Below are positions 41,865 through 51,307 of a stretch of DNA of 64,000 bases, piece after piece. The translations under genes were made by a program, and so were the position numbers. Under the pieces are notes generated by a model. The model saw only the letters and a list, made by a program, of their open reading frames with translations. It had not been told where the DNA came from and did not search any database. The DNA is from Klebsiella huaxiensis (GTDB lineage: Bacteria > Pseudomonadota > Gammaproteobacteria > Enterobacterales > Enterobacteriaceae), in contig NZ_CP036175.1 in assembly GCF_003261575.2 (NCBI RefSeq), positions 992,001-1,056,000 of the forward strand. The letters are read 5' to 3'. Positions within the stretch are counted from its first letter, which is position 1; every line of letters begins with the position of its first letter.

Positions 41865-42827
41865 TTACTGGTAAACAAAGGTCACCCCGATAATTGACTG
41901 GACGTTCCCCGCGGTGACCTGCCCGCTGGTGCGTGCATAGGTCGCGGTGAGGCCTAAATTGACTGCCGAAGTGCCAACGGTTCCCATTGCGACGGTACTG
42001 TTTGACCGCATGATCGAACCATTACGCAATAGCTGAACGCCAATCCCCTGAGCCGGAGAGGCTGAGGACGTATTAGTGAAAACGGTATTGGCGGTATCAG
42101 CCGTGGTACCTGAGAGGTAAAACCCGATATTTTGATTTTGCCCACATCGTACCGTGAGTGGGATTGCGGTAGAACCGGGATAGGTAGGTAGCGTTACCGT
42201 GACGTTGCGAGCGGAAACATCACACCCGCCCGTAGGGATGATCACGCTATTGTTAGCATAAATGTGCCAGGTAAATTTTGAAGTACGAACATTACCGCCG
42301 CCGTTGATATCGGAACCGACCTGATACATCACCAGCGTTGCGATATGCGAACCGGCGCTAATCGCTAGTCCGGAGGCGGTCGATATTGGAGTCAGGTAGA
42401 GCTGCGTATTCCAGTTGGTGTAGTTACCGGAAGTAAAGTTGTGGCTGGCGGTTGGGGAGTTTAGCGGGAAATTGTAGCTGACTCCGTAGTACTTTAAAGA
42501 ACCAGTGAAATTTGTCAGCAGGCCGCTATAGGCCGAGCCTTGTAGCATGCTCACCATGTCGTTACGCGTGTTCGGAGCATCATTTCTACAAAAAATAGAA
42601 TTAGATAAGTCGACGACCAGGTTTTGCCCCGCACCAATACTTGGTTGTAGGTTGACATAGACGTTAGATACCTTTCCTCCGGTATCGCTGTTTAATATTG
42701 TTCCGGTGGAGTCGTAGCAGGTATAGGCTCTGACGCTGGTAGAGAATCCTGATAAAAAGATCAAAATCCACAGCGCCTTGATGAAGGTCAGGCGACATTG
42801 ACCGGGGGTGGTAATCTGCTGATTCAT
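41865..42827 (-). CDS. fimH: FimH, type 1 fimbrial tip adhesin (divergent lectin domain)
   Basis: 320 residues with a long signal peptide ending SVRA, a lectin domain to about residue 195, and a pilin domain after GGCDVSARNVTVTLP. The pilin half is near identical in style to E. coli FimH and ends IGVTFVYQ. The lectin half differs: mature residue 1 is Tyr, not Phe; the pocket loop reads CRNDAPNTRNDM (Tyr48 and Ile52 positions are Ala and Arg); and the loop after LVMYQ is five residues longer, without clear Asn135, Asp140 or Phe142 counterparts. Sugar specificity may have changed. The ATG at 42827 has AGGAG. Confidence 0.93.
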   Translation of the reverse strand: MNQQITTPGQCRLTFIKALWILIFLSGFSTSVRAYTCYDSTGTILNSDTGGKVSNVYVNLQPSIGAGQNLVVDLSNSIFCRNDAPNTRNDMVSMLQGSAYSGLLTNFTGSLKYYGVSYNFPLNSPTASHNFTSGNYTNWNTQLYLTPISTASGLAISAGSHIATLVMYQVGSDINGGGNVRTSKFTWHIYANNSVIIPTGGCDVSARNVTVTLPTYPGSTAIPLTVRCGQNQNIGFYLSGTTADTANTVFTNTSSASPAQGIGVQLLRNGSIMRSNSTVAMGTVGTSAVNLGLTATYARTSGQVTAGNVQSIIGVTFVYQ

Positions 42828-42841
42828 GATTATCTCCTGCC

Positions 42842-43342
42842 TCAAAGCCAGGTGTAGGTGACGTTAATCACCGCCTGGATTGTTCCTTGTGTTGGTCCGC
42901 CGTTGACCGTCAGCGCTCTGACGCGCAATGGAAAGCTGGTCGACTGCGTTGCATCGTTGACGGTCATCGTTTTGGTTGAACCGTTGTTAAATCGGCTTCC
43001 GCTGGTGTCCTGTAGTTCCAGTTGAAGGTTTCCCGCCGTTCCCTGATTTTTGTAATAGCCCGTGCTGTCAGTCGTTCCGCTGAAGGTGGCGGTGACTCGT
43101 GACGTGCCAATCGGGCAGTTGCTGAGATCGAGCGTGACGTTATGCCAGCCCGATGCCGATCCGGGTGAAAGCATATTGAAGGTGTATAAATCACCCAGAT
43201 CGACGGTAGCCTTCGGCGTAGATATGGTGCAGGGCCTGGCCACCACTTTGCCGTTAACGGTAATGGTCACATCGGCGGCATGGGAGGTGCTGGCGAAGGC
43301 CAGTAAACCGGCCAGCAGCCAGCGTGTATGAGTCCATTTCAT
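42842..43342 (-). CDS. fimG: FimG, minor type 1 fimbrial tip subunit
   Basis: 166 residues with a signal peptide ending STSHA, an immunoglobulin-like pilin fold with the donor strand (ADVTITVNGKVVARPC), and the terminal GTIQAVINVTYTWL. It links FimF to FimH in the tip fibrillum. Start with GGAGG. It is followed within 14 bp by fimH. Confidence 0.92.
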   Translation of the reverse strand: MKWTHTRWLLAGLLAFASTSHAADVTITVNGKVVARPCTISTPKATVDLGDLYTFNMLSPGSASGWHNVTLDLSNCPIGTSRVTATFSGTTDSTGYYKNQGTAGNLQLELQDTSGSRFNNGSTKTMTVNDATQSTSFPLRVRALTVNGGPTQGTIQAVINVTYTWL

Positions 43343-43354
43343 ATCAGCCTCCGG

Positions 43355-43888
43355 TTACTGAAATTCAAGAGTGAACGTCGCGGTAGCACTAACGTGTCCT
43401 GCGCTTATCGGAACGCGCGCGGTCATCAGCCGGGCGTAAAAGTTCAGCGTGTTGGCCTGACCGGGCTTCAGCGTTGTCCATGCAATATTTGACGAGGGGG
43501 AGTTGAGTACCAGAGGTACCCGGCTGCCGCTGAGTATCTGCACGCCAATTCCGGAAGCCGCCGATACCCCGCTATCGAGCTTAAGCAAACTGGTGTTGTC
43601 GCTGTCCGCTACGCCGGTAAAACCAACTTTGACCGCGGTAACGGAACCGCCACAGGGCGACAGCACGATGCGAAAAGGCACCAGCGGCGTGGTCGTGCCG
43701 ATGGCATTAAACTGCTTTGCGGCGTTATTCATCAGGTCGACGGTAAAATCCTTTGATTCCCCCGCAACGGCGCAGGTGTTATCTCGCACATATCCACTAA
43801 TCGTGATGGTGCTATCGGCGGCAGGCGTGCTGAAGGAGACCAGAGAGAGTATGGTGCCCAGCAGATACAGGTTTTTTCTCATCATCAT
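43355..43888 (-). CDS. fimF: FimF, minor type 1 fimbrial tip subunit
   Basis: 177 residues with a signal peptide (LVSFSTPAAD) and the donor strand region DSTITISGYVRDNTCAV. It is the subunit between the FimA rod and FimG. Three ATGs in a row begin the frame (43888, 43885, 43882); AAGGAAG upstream suits the second or third best. It lies 7 bp after fimD and 12 bp before fimG. Confidence 0.9.
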   Translation of the reverse strand: MMMRKNLYLLGTILSLVSFSTPAADSTITISGYVRDNTCAVAGESKDFTVDLMNNAAKQFNAIGTTTPLVPFRIVLSPCGGSVTAVKVGFTGVADSDNTSLLKLDSGVSAASGIGVQILSGSRVPLVLNSPSSNIAWTTLKPGQANTLNFYARLMTARVPISAGHVSATATFTLEFQ

Positions 43889-43895
43889 GGCTTCC

Positions 43896-46532
43896 TTAGC
43901 GGCATACTGCCGACAGCTGGCTTAGCGCCTGGTTCTGGCTTTCCGGCGGCAGACGATAGTCGGCTTCGCAACTGGTATCCGGCCCTTCTCCCCACTTCGC
44001 ATGCACCTTGCCCGTCAGCGGCATCCCGCTCAGATAGACCAGGCCATCATCGGCAACGATGCTGCTATTCTGGCTACCCACAGAGGCGACCATTGCGCCA
44101 AAGGGAACCGGTTTACCGTTGTGAGTCAGCTTCATCAGTAGCTTCATACCGACGCTGGCTTTAAATTCGGCACGCGCTATCGCTCCGTGGGTCGGCACAA
44201 TACTGACCACGGCATCATCAAGGTCGACATTGTTAGCGAGCGTATTGGTATTCAGCGCCACCCGGTTTTCCCGGTATTCGGTGGCGTAGGGCAGCACGGC
44301 GTAGCCGCGCCAGTCGGTACGAACACCGGTCTGGTTTTCCACCTTTACCCCGTCTGCTCCAGGAGCTTTGATCAGCACGACGGTATCGTTCATTGGCTGG
44401 CTCAGGGTGACGCCATCGGCATGGGCCAGTACGCCGCCGCTCAGGCCGTAATAAAGCTGCTTAATGCCGTCGCTATGGCTGTAGCCGACGTTGGCGTTGC
44501 CGTAGCCGCCGCGGTAGTTCAGCGCCGCGTAGCCGGTACTGCCGCTGTTACCTTCCCCGCCACCCGCGTAGCCGGTTTGTACGCTGTAGCTCAGGTTGTT
44601 GTCCTCCAGCAACGTGCCGTACAGGCCTGCGAGGCTGGTGGTTCGACCATTCAGATCGTTGGACATGCTGTAGCTGGCGTTACCATTTTTCCAGACCGAG
44701 GTACTGTCGGAGCGCATCCAGTGGCTGAACGGGATACTAAAATTGAGCGCCAGCATCTGGTCACGGCCCTGCTGCCAGGCGTTTTTGGTCAGGTTGTAGC
44801 TCAGCGTCCAGTTGATATCATCAATGGCGGCGTTCAGTCCGGCCTGTAGCTGTTGGTCGGCGCTGCTGGTTCCCCAGTAGGTCTGATGACTGCCGCTGAG
44901 GTAGAGGGTGGCGGTGCGTCCTAACTGCTGGGTAACGCTGAGCTGCACTTTGCCGCGCTTGTTATAAGCGAGGTTGTAGTAGTCAGTGAACTTCGGCTTT
45001 ATTTCAATCACGCCATCCTGAGTGTCGACGTTGTAGCCGCTCATTCGGTTATAGGTGGTGTCAGCTAAGCTGAAATAGCCGCGCGTAGAGTAGCGGTAGC
45101 CCACCAATTGAATATTTGTTCCGGTATCCGTGAGCGACTTGTTATACAGGAAGCGTACAGACTGCCCCTGGTGATCGCTGTCATCGGGCAGGGTCGCGTT
45201 GGCCTGAGTCACATCCAGCGACAAGGCACCTAACTGCCCCAGATTTTTCCCCACGCCGAGATTAAAGGCTCGGTAGCGATCTGCCAGCTGGGTGCCGCCG
45301 TACAGCGTCCAGCCTGCCGGTAGACCGTGTAAGAGAGTGCTCTGGAAAAACTTTGGCTTGTCCTGCTGATCGTTGCCACTGCGGTACTCCCCGGCGGTGA
45401 CGGCATAGCGGGTATGGCCCTCGCGCTGGAGTACCGGGACGGACGAGTAGGGAACGGTGAAAAACTGGTTGCTGCCGTCGGCCTCTTTGATGGTCACCTG
45501 CAGATCGCCGCCGTTGCCTGCGGAGTAGAGATCGTTAATGGTGAACGGGCCGGGCGGCACCGTGCTCTGGTAGATCTCATAGCCGTTCTGCTTCACCGAA
45601 ACCTGCGCCGTGCCGCGGGCAATACCGTGGATCACCGGAGCAAATCCTTTCTGGCTGTCCGGCAGCATATTGTCGTCGGAGGCCAACTGCGCCCCACGGA
45701 AGTTAATCCCGTCGAAAACATCACCGTTGGTATAGCTGTCGCCCATCGTCAGGCGTGAGCGTAGCGGGGTGATATCGCGCTCGAGCCAGGTATTGACGTG
45801 CTGCCACTTGTTTTCATTGGTCGATGAGCTGCCGCTGCTGCTGTAGCTCCAGGTGGTGTTATCGCGTAGACGCCACGCGCCGAGATTCAGCCCGCTTTGC
45901 AGGTTCAGATATGCATAGTTGCTGCTGCCGCCGATGTCGTTGTGGACGTTATTACCGGTGAAGTTGTAGTTCAGCAGCCCGGCGTTAATCCCGTGGTCCC
46001 AGAGTTCAGGCGGAATATAGCCGCGGGCGCGGTTGCCCATAAACGCCTGGGGAACGGTCAGATAGAGCCGCTGTAAGCCGACATCAAAGCGTGTGGTGGC
46101 GTCTTTAATCATCTCGGTTAACGGTACGCAGGCATCGGATGCTAACGCATTGATCCCCTCAACGGATGAGGTATTCACGCCCATTCCTGAAAGCTGCCCG
46201 CGGGTCAGACAGGGGAGCAGCGCGTGGTCGTTTTTTCCGGCATTAAACGTGACATCGCGGGTGGTCATAAAACCATCGTTAAGGTAAATATCAACGCGAT
46301 AGGTTCCCGGCGGCACTTCCTGGCCGCTGGCAAATCCTGATAAGTCTGCCACGGCGGCAGGGTCGTCCGCTAAAAAACGCGGATTAAAATAGAGCTCTGC
46401 CTGCACTGAAAAGATCGGTGAGGAGAGTAAAAGGGCCAGCGTGAATGGGGCGAAAGTGCGCACATTTATCGGCCCATGGCTGTTTATACGCCCGGAGCCC
46501 AGGTAGTCGAGTCCATATTTCAGATGTGACAT
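43896..46532 (-). CDS. fimD: FimD, outer-membrane usher of type 1 fimbriae
   Basis: 878 residues. A signal peptide ending SVQA precedes the N-terminal chaperone-binding domain (ELYFNPRFLADDP), the 24-strand beta barrel with a plug, and two C-terminal domains. The C-terminus has CEADYRLPPES and ends in QLSAVCR. It moves chaperone-subunit complexes through the outer membrane. Start with GGAGG; 73 bp after fimC. Confidence 0.94.
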   Translation of the reverse strand: MSHLKYGLDYLGSGRINSHGPINVRTFAPFTLALLLSSPIFSVQAELYFNPRFLADDPAAVADLSGFASGQEVPPGTYRVDIYLNDGFMTTRDVTFNAGKNDHALLPCLTRGQLSGMGVNTSSVEGINALASDACVPLTEMIKDATTRFDVGLQRLYLTVPQAFMGNRARGYIPPELWDHGINAGLLNYNFTGNNVHNDIGGSSNYAYLNLQSGLNLGAWRLRDNTTWSYSSSGSSSTNENKWQHVNTWLERDITPLRSRLTMGDSYTNGDVFDGINFRGAQLASDDNMLPDSQKGFAPVIHGIARGTAQVSVKQNGYEIYQSTVPPGPFTINDLYSAGNGGDLQVTIKEADGSNQFFTVPYSSVPVLQREGHTRYAVTAGEYRSGNDQQDKPKFFQSTLLHGLPAGWTLYGGTQLADRYRAFNLGVGKNLGQLGALSLDVTQANATLPDDSDHQGQSVRFLYNKSLTDTGTNIQLVGYRYSTRGYFSLADTTYNRMSGYNVDTQDGVIEIKPKFTDYYNLAYNKRGKVQLSVTQQLGRTATLYLSGSHQTYWGTSSADQQLQAGLNAAIDDINWTLSYNLTKNAWQQGRDQMLALNFSIPFSHWMRSDSTSVWKNGNASYSMSNDLNGRTTSLAGLYGTLLEDNNLSYSVQTGYAGGGEGNSGSTGYAALNYRGGYGNANVGYSHSDGIKQLYYGLSGGVLAHADGVTLSQPMNDTVVLIKAPGADGVKVENQTGVRTDWRGYAVLPYATEYRENRVALNTNTLANNVDLDDAVVSIVPTHGAIARAEFKASVGMKLLMKLTHNGKPVPFGAMVASVGSQNSSIVADDGLVYLSGMPLTGKVHAKWGEGPDTSCEADYRLPPESQNQALSQLSAVCR

Positions 46533-46605
46533 AGTCCCTCCGGTCCAAAGTCGCCCGGCTGTCAGTTCTTATTTTTATTTCCGGGAGAACGCGGTCTCCC
46601 GTCAG

Positions 46606-47331
46606 TTATTGCATTGCACCTTTCGTTTTCGGGGTCAGTGCGCCGTAGTCGTTAATGGTTCGGTACGTAATCTCGCTACCTGCATCGGAAGGCAGTTTGA
46701 CGCTGGTTTCTCCCATTGGAGGAACCAGGGCATTCTCCAGTATCCGGGTTCCGGCATTGAGTTCGGTGACCGTCAGATAATATGGGGTGGGGTTGATCAG
46801 CGTGAGCGAGCCTGCGCTGCGGCGAAACTTCAGCTTTTCCGGTGCCTGATCCGGCGGCAGCGCCAGTTTTGCCGGGCGATAATAGAGCTTGATACGGCTG
46901 ATAATCGCCAGCTGCAGGGTGTTGTCGCTGAGCTTTGATTTATCCATCGACGGAATGGCTTTGACGTTCATCCAGAACAGGGTTTCGCGGTCCTGCGGCA
47001 GCTGGTTGTTGGTGGCATCAATGATGCGCAGGGTGTTCTCTTTTTTTCCCTGCATGGCAAACAGCGGCGGAGTGATAACAAAACGTCCGTCTTTTGCGCC
47101 ATCAGCGTTTTCCACCCATGATTGGATCAAGTAAGTGCTCTTTTCGTCGTTATTGGTGACCGCCAGCTGAACCTGCTTCTGCCCGGAAGGGTAAATAACG
47201 CGTGTCGCGCCCAGCGCCACGCCTGCCTGGGCCTGAACGGTAAATCCGATAGCGGCTATCATCAGCACTCCTGCCAGTAAACCGCGCGTCATCGCCAGTG
47301 TTTTTCTCACGCTTATTCCTTTTATACTCAC
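46606..47331 (-). CDS. fimC: FimC, periplasmic chaperone of type 1 fimbriae
   Basis: About 241 residues of the PapD/FimC family. Signal peptide ends VQAQA, then GVALGATRVIYPSGQKQV with the conserved Arg, and RIKLYYRP with the conserved Lys/Arg pattern and LTLINPTPYYLTV at the domain-2 start. It binds pilin subunits by donor-strand complementation. Start is GTG at 47331 after AGGAAA; GTG at 47310 with AAAGGAA is also possible. Confidence 0.92.
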   Translation of the reverse strand: MSIKGISVRKTLAMTRGLLAGVLMIAAIGFTVQAQAGVALGATRVIYPSGQKQVQLAVTNNDEKSTYLIQSWVENADGAKDGRFVITPPLFAMQGKKENTLRIIDATNNQLPQDRETLFWMNVKAIPSMDKSKLSDNTLQLAIISRIKLYYRPAKLALPPDQAPEKLKFRRSAGSLTLINPTPYYLTVTELNAGTRILENALVPPMGETSVKLPSDAGSEITYRTINDYGALTPKTKGAMQ

Positions 47332-47365
47332 CGTCGTTTCCTGTTTTGGTACGTCTGCTGGTTAA

Positions 47366-47905
47366 TTACTGGTAGGTCAGGGAGAACCAGGCTTGAGCGT
47401 TAGCCGCTCCCCCGGTGACCTGATGCCCTGTTGCCCGATATTTCGCCACAAAGTGCAATGTGGTTGGCCCGGTATACAATCTTGTCCAGGCTGCGGGAGG
47501 GCTGTTCAGTGGGATCAGGTGGTCTTCTTTATCAAACAGAGCAACGCCAATACCAGTAGCGATCCCCGGGCCCTCGCCGACCGAGAGTACGTCCGGGTTT
47601 TTACCATCGGCGACGCCGTGAAACGTCACGCCAACGCGTTGGCTGACGGCGGTGCTGCACTCCTGCAGATGAATATCGAAAGGGATCGGATTGGTATCTT
47701 CCCCGGCCGAATGAAACCGATTACTGCTGATCTGTCCCATGTTGACTGTCATCTGCTGGTCACCCGCTTCAACACGGCAGGACTCGGCAATGATGACGCC
47801 CTGAAAACGCATATTTCCCCCGGGCAAAGTGACGTTCCACTGATTGCCGGCCATCGCCAGCGGGGGGAGCAAAAAAATCAACAGACCTGACTTCATCCTT
47901 TGCAT
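47366..47905 (-). CDS. fimI: FimI, minor pilin-like subunit
   Basis: About 179 residues with a signal peptide (LLIFLLPPLAMAG), two pilin cysteines (SCRVE and HLQECST), and the terminal NAQAWFSLTY. FimI is thought to cap or anchor the rod at the usher. The start is set at the ATG at 47905 after GGTGA; GTG 47914 and ATG 47896 are alternatives. A hairpin separates it from fimA. Confidence 0.88.
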   Translation of the reverse strand: MQRMKSGLLIFLLPPLAMAGNQWNVTLPGGNMRFQGVIIAESCRVEAGDQQMTVNMGQISSNRFHSAGEDTNPIPFDIHLQECSTAVSQRVGVTFHGVADGKNPDVLSVGEGPGIATGIGVALFDKEDHLIPLNSPPAAWTRLYTGPTTLHFVAKYRATGHQVTGGAANAQAWFSLTYQ

Positions 47906-47934
47906 CGTTATCACCCGAGTTCCGTTATGGATAA

Positions 47935-47951
47935 CGGGCCTTCCTGGCCCG
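47935..47951 (-). terminator. fimA-fimI hairpin CGGGCC-N5-GGCCCG
   Basis: A 6-bp GC stem in the 72-bp fimA-fimI gap, read on the minus strand. It lacks a strong T run, so it may act as an mRNA stabiliser or partial terminator that keeps the major pilin in excess. Confidence 0.5.
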
Positions 47952-47977
47952 ACATGCTTCCCTGCCTGACGAATGAA

Positions 47978-48523
47978 TTACTGGTATTGCACTTTAAAGG
48001 TCGCGTCAGCGTTAGCGGTACCGGCAGTGGCTGCGGCAGTCGCGTAGTAACGGGCCTGGAACGGGATGATATTGGTGCCATCGTTCAGGGTAGAAGCCGC
48101 GCCGAAGGTCGCGCCATCAAGCGCCAGTGGAGTACCCGTACGGTCAAGGATCTGTACGCCAACGTTTGTCGCGCTGCCTGCCGCAGAGCTTTGCAGCGCC
48201 AGTACGGTGGTGTTGGTGCTGTCAATTGCGGTACCGGTAAACGCAACAGAGGCTTTGGTGGCCACGGTGGTATCACAATCGTTCAGTTGGATATTGAAGC
48301 CGACAGCCGTACTGGTGCTGCCTGGGGTAGCGAGTTTTGCCGAACGAACCTGGCCCATTGGAACGGTCTGATCGATTGAACCTGCGTCAATTGCGCATGC
48401 TGCGTTGACGACTTCCCCTTTAAAATGCACCGTGCCGCCATTTACCGTGGTATCGGCCAGAGCCGCTGCGGAGCTCAGAGACAGAGCTGACAGTACAACG
48501 ATTGCCAGTGTTTTGATTTTCAT
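47978..48523 (-). CDS. fimA: FimA, type 1 fimbrial major pilin
   Basis: 181 residues: signal peptide ending ALA, donor strand TTVNGGTVHFKGEVVNAAC, disulfide cysteines (AACAID and LNDCDT), and the C-terminal ADATFKVQYQ. It builds the helical rod. Start with AAGGAAA. It is transcribed leftward from the invertible switch fimS, which is in the OFF state in this sequence. Confidence 0.95.
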   Translation of the reverse strand: MKIKTLAIVVLSALSLSSAAALADTTVNGGTVHFKGEVVNAACAIDAGSIDQTVPMGQVRSAKLATPGSTSTAVGFNIQLNDCDTTVATKASVAFTGTAIDSTNTTVLALQSSAAGSATNVGVQILDRTGTPLALDGATFGAASTLNDGTNIIPFQARYYATAAATAGTANADATFKVQYQ

Positions 48524-48653
48524 CTTGTTTTCCTTTGTACAATATCGGGATTACGAACCGATCTGGCCGTCATCATGACCTCCAGGTATTTCATGATTCA
48601 GTCGAGATTTTCGACTGCGGTTCTGCATGTTTTTCACCCAAAATATGAGACAT

Positions 48654-48968
48654 TTGGGGCCATTTTGACTCGTTAGAATAATTAACTGAATTATCTGGTT
48701 TTATTGTTTTTACTTGGAGTTTTAATCTTAATTGTTGTTTGTTGTTGATTTAATATATTGATAGTGTTGAGGGGATGAGCCACGGAAGGCTATCTGGAAC
48801 AGCGTGGTGTGGAGCCTATGCGGCGAAGAGAAGGGAATTATTTGAAAATAACGAAAATAAAAAATGCATAATAATCAATGTGATATTGCTATCTTTGTCG
48901 TAAGGGATGCATTCTATGGTTGCAAAAGGTTACTGAATATTTTTATGATGCACACAGTTTGGCCCCAA
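48654..48968. promoter_or_regulatory. fimS invertible phase-variation switch (OFF orientation)
   Basis: The 9-bp inverted repeats TTGGGGCCA (48654-48662) and TGGCCCCAA (48960-48968) bound 315 bp, one base longer than in E. coli. The FimB/FimE recombinases invert it. The end next to fimA carries the E. coli OFF-type flank (GAGTCAAAATGGCCCCAA on the minus strand). The promoter lies at the fimE end and points rightward, away from fimA. Confidence 0.93.
48920..48949 (+). promoter_or_regulatory. fimA promoter inside fimS, facing fimE
   Basis: TTGCAA (48920-48925), 18-bp spacer and TATGAT (48944-48949), followed by GCACACAGTTTGGCCCC as in the ON-side sequence of E. coli. Here it reads away from fimA, so the operon is not driven from it in this molecule. 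Confidence 0.8.
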
Positions 48969-48985
48969 TTGACCTGTTCACTCTG

Positions 48986-49612
48986 TTATTTTTTCTTATT
49001 TATCAATTCATTATTCTGTATCCTTTGATTTTGTAAATTCACTTCCATGAGATTGTTTCGTTCCCATAATCCGGCGAATCGAGCAGCGTTGCTGGCGGTA
49101 TAGCGCACGGTATGGCGAATATTTCTATGGCCAAGATAGTCCTGAATAAGACGGGTATCCGCTCCTCTTTCCGCCAGCTCGTAACCACAGGCATGACGTA
49201 GCATGTGCGGGTGAGTGTGCGTTGCCGTTCCTGCATCGACGCCAGCAGTGCGGATAATGCGATAGGCCTGCTGACGGGAAAGCGGAGTACCACGTCGTGA
49301 TATAAACAACGCATCGCTTTTTTTTGCGCCTTTCCAGGCGGTGCGTACCTGGCTCCAGCGTTTGATTGCCTCACATTCATCCACCATCAAGGGATGTATC
49401 GTTGAAAATCCATTTTTCAGACGACGGATATTAATGCGACCTTCAGTAAGATCGAGATCGCGATAGTGAAGATCGAGTAATTCGCTAATACGCATACCAT
49501 GACGGAAAGCGAGCAGGATAAGGCAATAATCTCTCTCTCCTGTCTGCCCATGATGGGCGGCCAGCATCATTGCCTGCACTTCTCTACCAGTAAGAAAACG
49601 ACGTCGGTTCAC
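48986..49612 (-). CDS. fimE: FimE, tyrosine recombinase (ON to OFF)
   Basis: 208 residues. The catalytic pattern is visible: RHGMRISELLDLHY (Arg), HPHMLRHACGYELAERG (HxxR), GHRNIRHTVRYTA (His and Tyr). Residues follow E. coli FimE almost throughout. FimE mainly turns the switch off. It lies directly beside fimS; the OFF-state promoter reads into its 3' side, giving antisense transcription. Confidence 0.95.
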   Translation of the reverse strand: MNRRRFLTGREVQAMMLAAHHGQTGERDYCLILLAFRHGMRISELLDLHYRDLDLTEGRINIRRLKNGFSTIHPLMVDECEAIKRWSQVRTAWKGAKKSDALFISRRGTPLSRQQAYRIIRTAGVDAGTATHTHPHMLRHACGYELAERGADTRLIQDYLGHRNIRHTVRYTASNAARFAGLWERNNLMEVNLQNQRIQNNELINKKK

Positions 49613-49904
49613 AATAAATAACTCCTGATATGATCTTGATAAATAACACGACCCTGCTCAAAAGCAGGGAGAGCTCACAAATAATCCGCAATGTTAATGG
49701 CGTATTATATGAAGGGGATTAATCACCGTTAAATAATGACATTATAGTAGTGCCAGACAAGTATATTGATGCGTGATAAATCTTATTCTTACGGATTTTA
49801 TTCGTTACTACAACATAACCTGGCTGTCTCTTTGGCAGGTATATAAAATCAAAAGGGAAAAATCACTGCTGGTGGTATTTTAATCTGATGAAAAATAGTG
49901 CATT

Positions 49905-50031
49905 TATACCCCAAATAATTCGAGTTGCTTAAAGGCGGCAAGGGAGTGAATCCCGATGAGCTTACTCTGGTAAGTGATTCGGGTGAACGAGCGCAGCCAA
50001 CACATAAGCAACTTGAAGTATGACGGGTATA
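49905..50031. repeat. ERIC element between fimB and fimE
   Basis: 127-bp ERIC with TATACCC at one end and GGGTATA at the other, and the core AGCTTACTCTGGTAAGTGATTCGGGTGA. The 571-bp gap 49613-50183 is otherwise without a gene; it must hold the fimE promoter. Confidence 0.9.
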
Positions 50032-50183
50032 TATCCATGGTAACGGATGGATATGATAATAAGACAGAAGGTGTCTGAAATATGAACTTGCAGGAACAAT
50101 AATCATAATCAAAGCATGGTTAATATTCCTTAATGTTTGGCGAGGGATATCTACAATTTTGACGCCGTCCATGGCATCGCGTA

Positions 50184-50789
50184 TTACGGTAAAACAGGGC
50201 TCCGCTGTCTGTCTTTCGTTTCGTCCCAGATGCCATAAAAACGGCCCGCGTTACTGGCCGTATACCATACGGTATGGCGGATGTTACGGTGACCGAGGTA
50301 GTCCTGAATGAGACGGGTATCAATGCCCATGTTGGCTAAGGCGAATCCGCATGAGTGGCGGAGCATATGCGGGTGAATTTCAAGCGATAGCCCTGCATAA
50401 TCACCTGATGTGGAAATGATATGATAAAACTGTTGGCGAGAAAGGGGATTACCTTTTCGCGATAAAAATAACCACTCGCTGTCGGACTGAGGGTAGGACT
50501 TGCGGATATCCAGCCAGTTTTTTAACGCGCGGATTTCTTTATTCAGCAAAGGATGGGTTGTGGAAAATCCATTTTTAAGACGGTGTATATAGATACATTT
50601 AGATCCGAGATCGATATCGGAAATTTGTAGGCGGCATATTTCACTGGCTCGTAATCCGTGAATGAAACACAATAATGTCAGGCAATAGTTACGCGTAGCG
50701 TGAGGTCCACTGTTCGCTGCTTTGAGCAATGACTCAATTTCATTGTGAGTCAGGAAGTTCCTTTTTCTTAAAATTACATTATTTTTCAT
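50184..50789 (-). CDS. fimB: FimB, tyrosine recombinase (bidirectional)
   Basis: 201 residues close to E. coli FimB: CFIHGLRASEICRL (Arg), HPHMLRHSCGFALANMG (HxxR), GHRNIRHTVWYTASNAGRF (His, Tyr). FimB inverts fimS in both directions. Transcribed leftward, first gene of the fim locus. Confidence 0.95.
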   Translation of the reverse strand: MKNNVILRKRNFLTHNEIESLLKAANSGPHATRNYCLTLLCFIHGLRASEICRLQISDIDLGSKCIYIHRLKNGFSTTHPLLNKEIRALKNWLDIRKSYPQSDSEWLFLSRKGNPLSRQQFYHIISTSGDYAGLSLEIHPHMLRHSCGFALANMGIDTRLIQDYLGHRNIRHTVWYTASNAGRFYGIWDETKDRQRSPVLP

Positions 50790-51307
50790 TATGTTCCCTT
50801 TAGCATGCAGACGTATAGTACATTTTATTTAGCATCGTCGGGTAAATGATGAAGCTCGGCTGCATTTAAATTATTTATTTTTGATGCTGGTTTTAATAAT
50901 CTTGTTAAGATGTGATTTTTATTATCTGGGGGACACTTGTTTTTATATTTATGATAAGTTTTAGTTTTTTCGATGGGAATAATGTCCTGCTCATTCTTTT
51001 CTCCTTGGCTATGTTTTCAGAGATACATAAATCATAAGGTTGTTAACCATACGGCAAAAACCTTGTTATGAATAGCAGTAATAAGAAATTGAATATTTCT
51101 GAGGGTGGCCAGGAATAATTTGAATACGACTAAGATGAGTCTTTCTTGTCGATAAGATGCTTATTGCGGAGGAAAGATTAAAATTGATAAGTGCACCAGA
51201 GCATAGAGTCTGATTATTTTAAATGCGGGAATCACGTTGTAAAAACAGTCCTGTGCTGGTTTCTACATGCTGTGGCGTGAGAGCTCGCTCACGCCTTATA
51301 CCAAACG
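50790..51307. other. 518-bp AT-rich region upstream of fimB, no gene seen
   Basis: Strongly AT-rich, with no open frame of protein character on either strand. It must contain the fimB promoter. In E. coli the corresponding region binds global regulators, but I cannot assign sites here. Confidence 0.5.
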
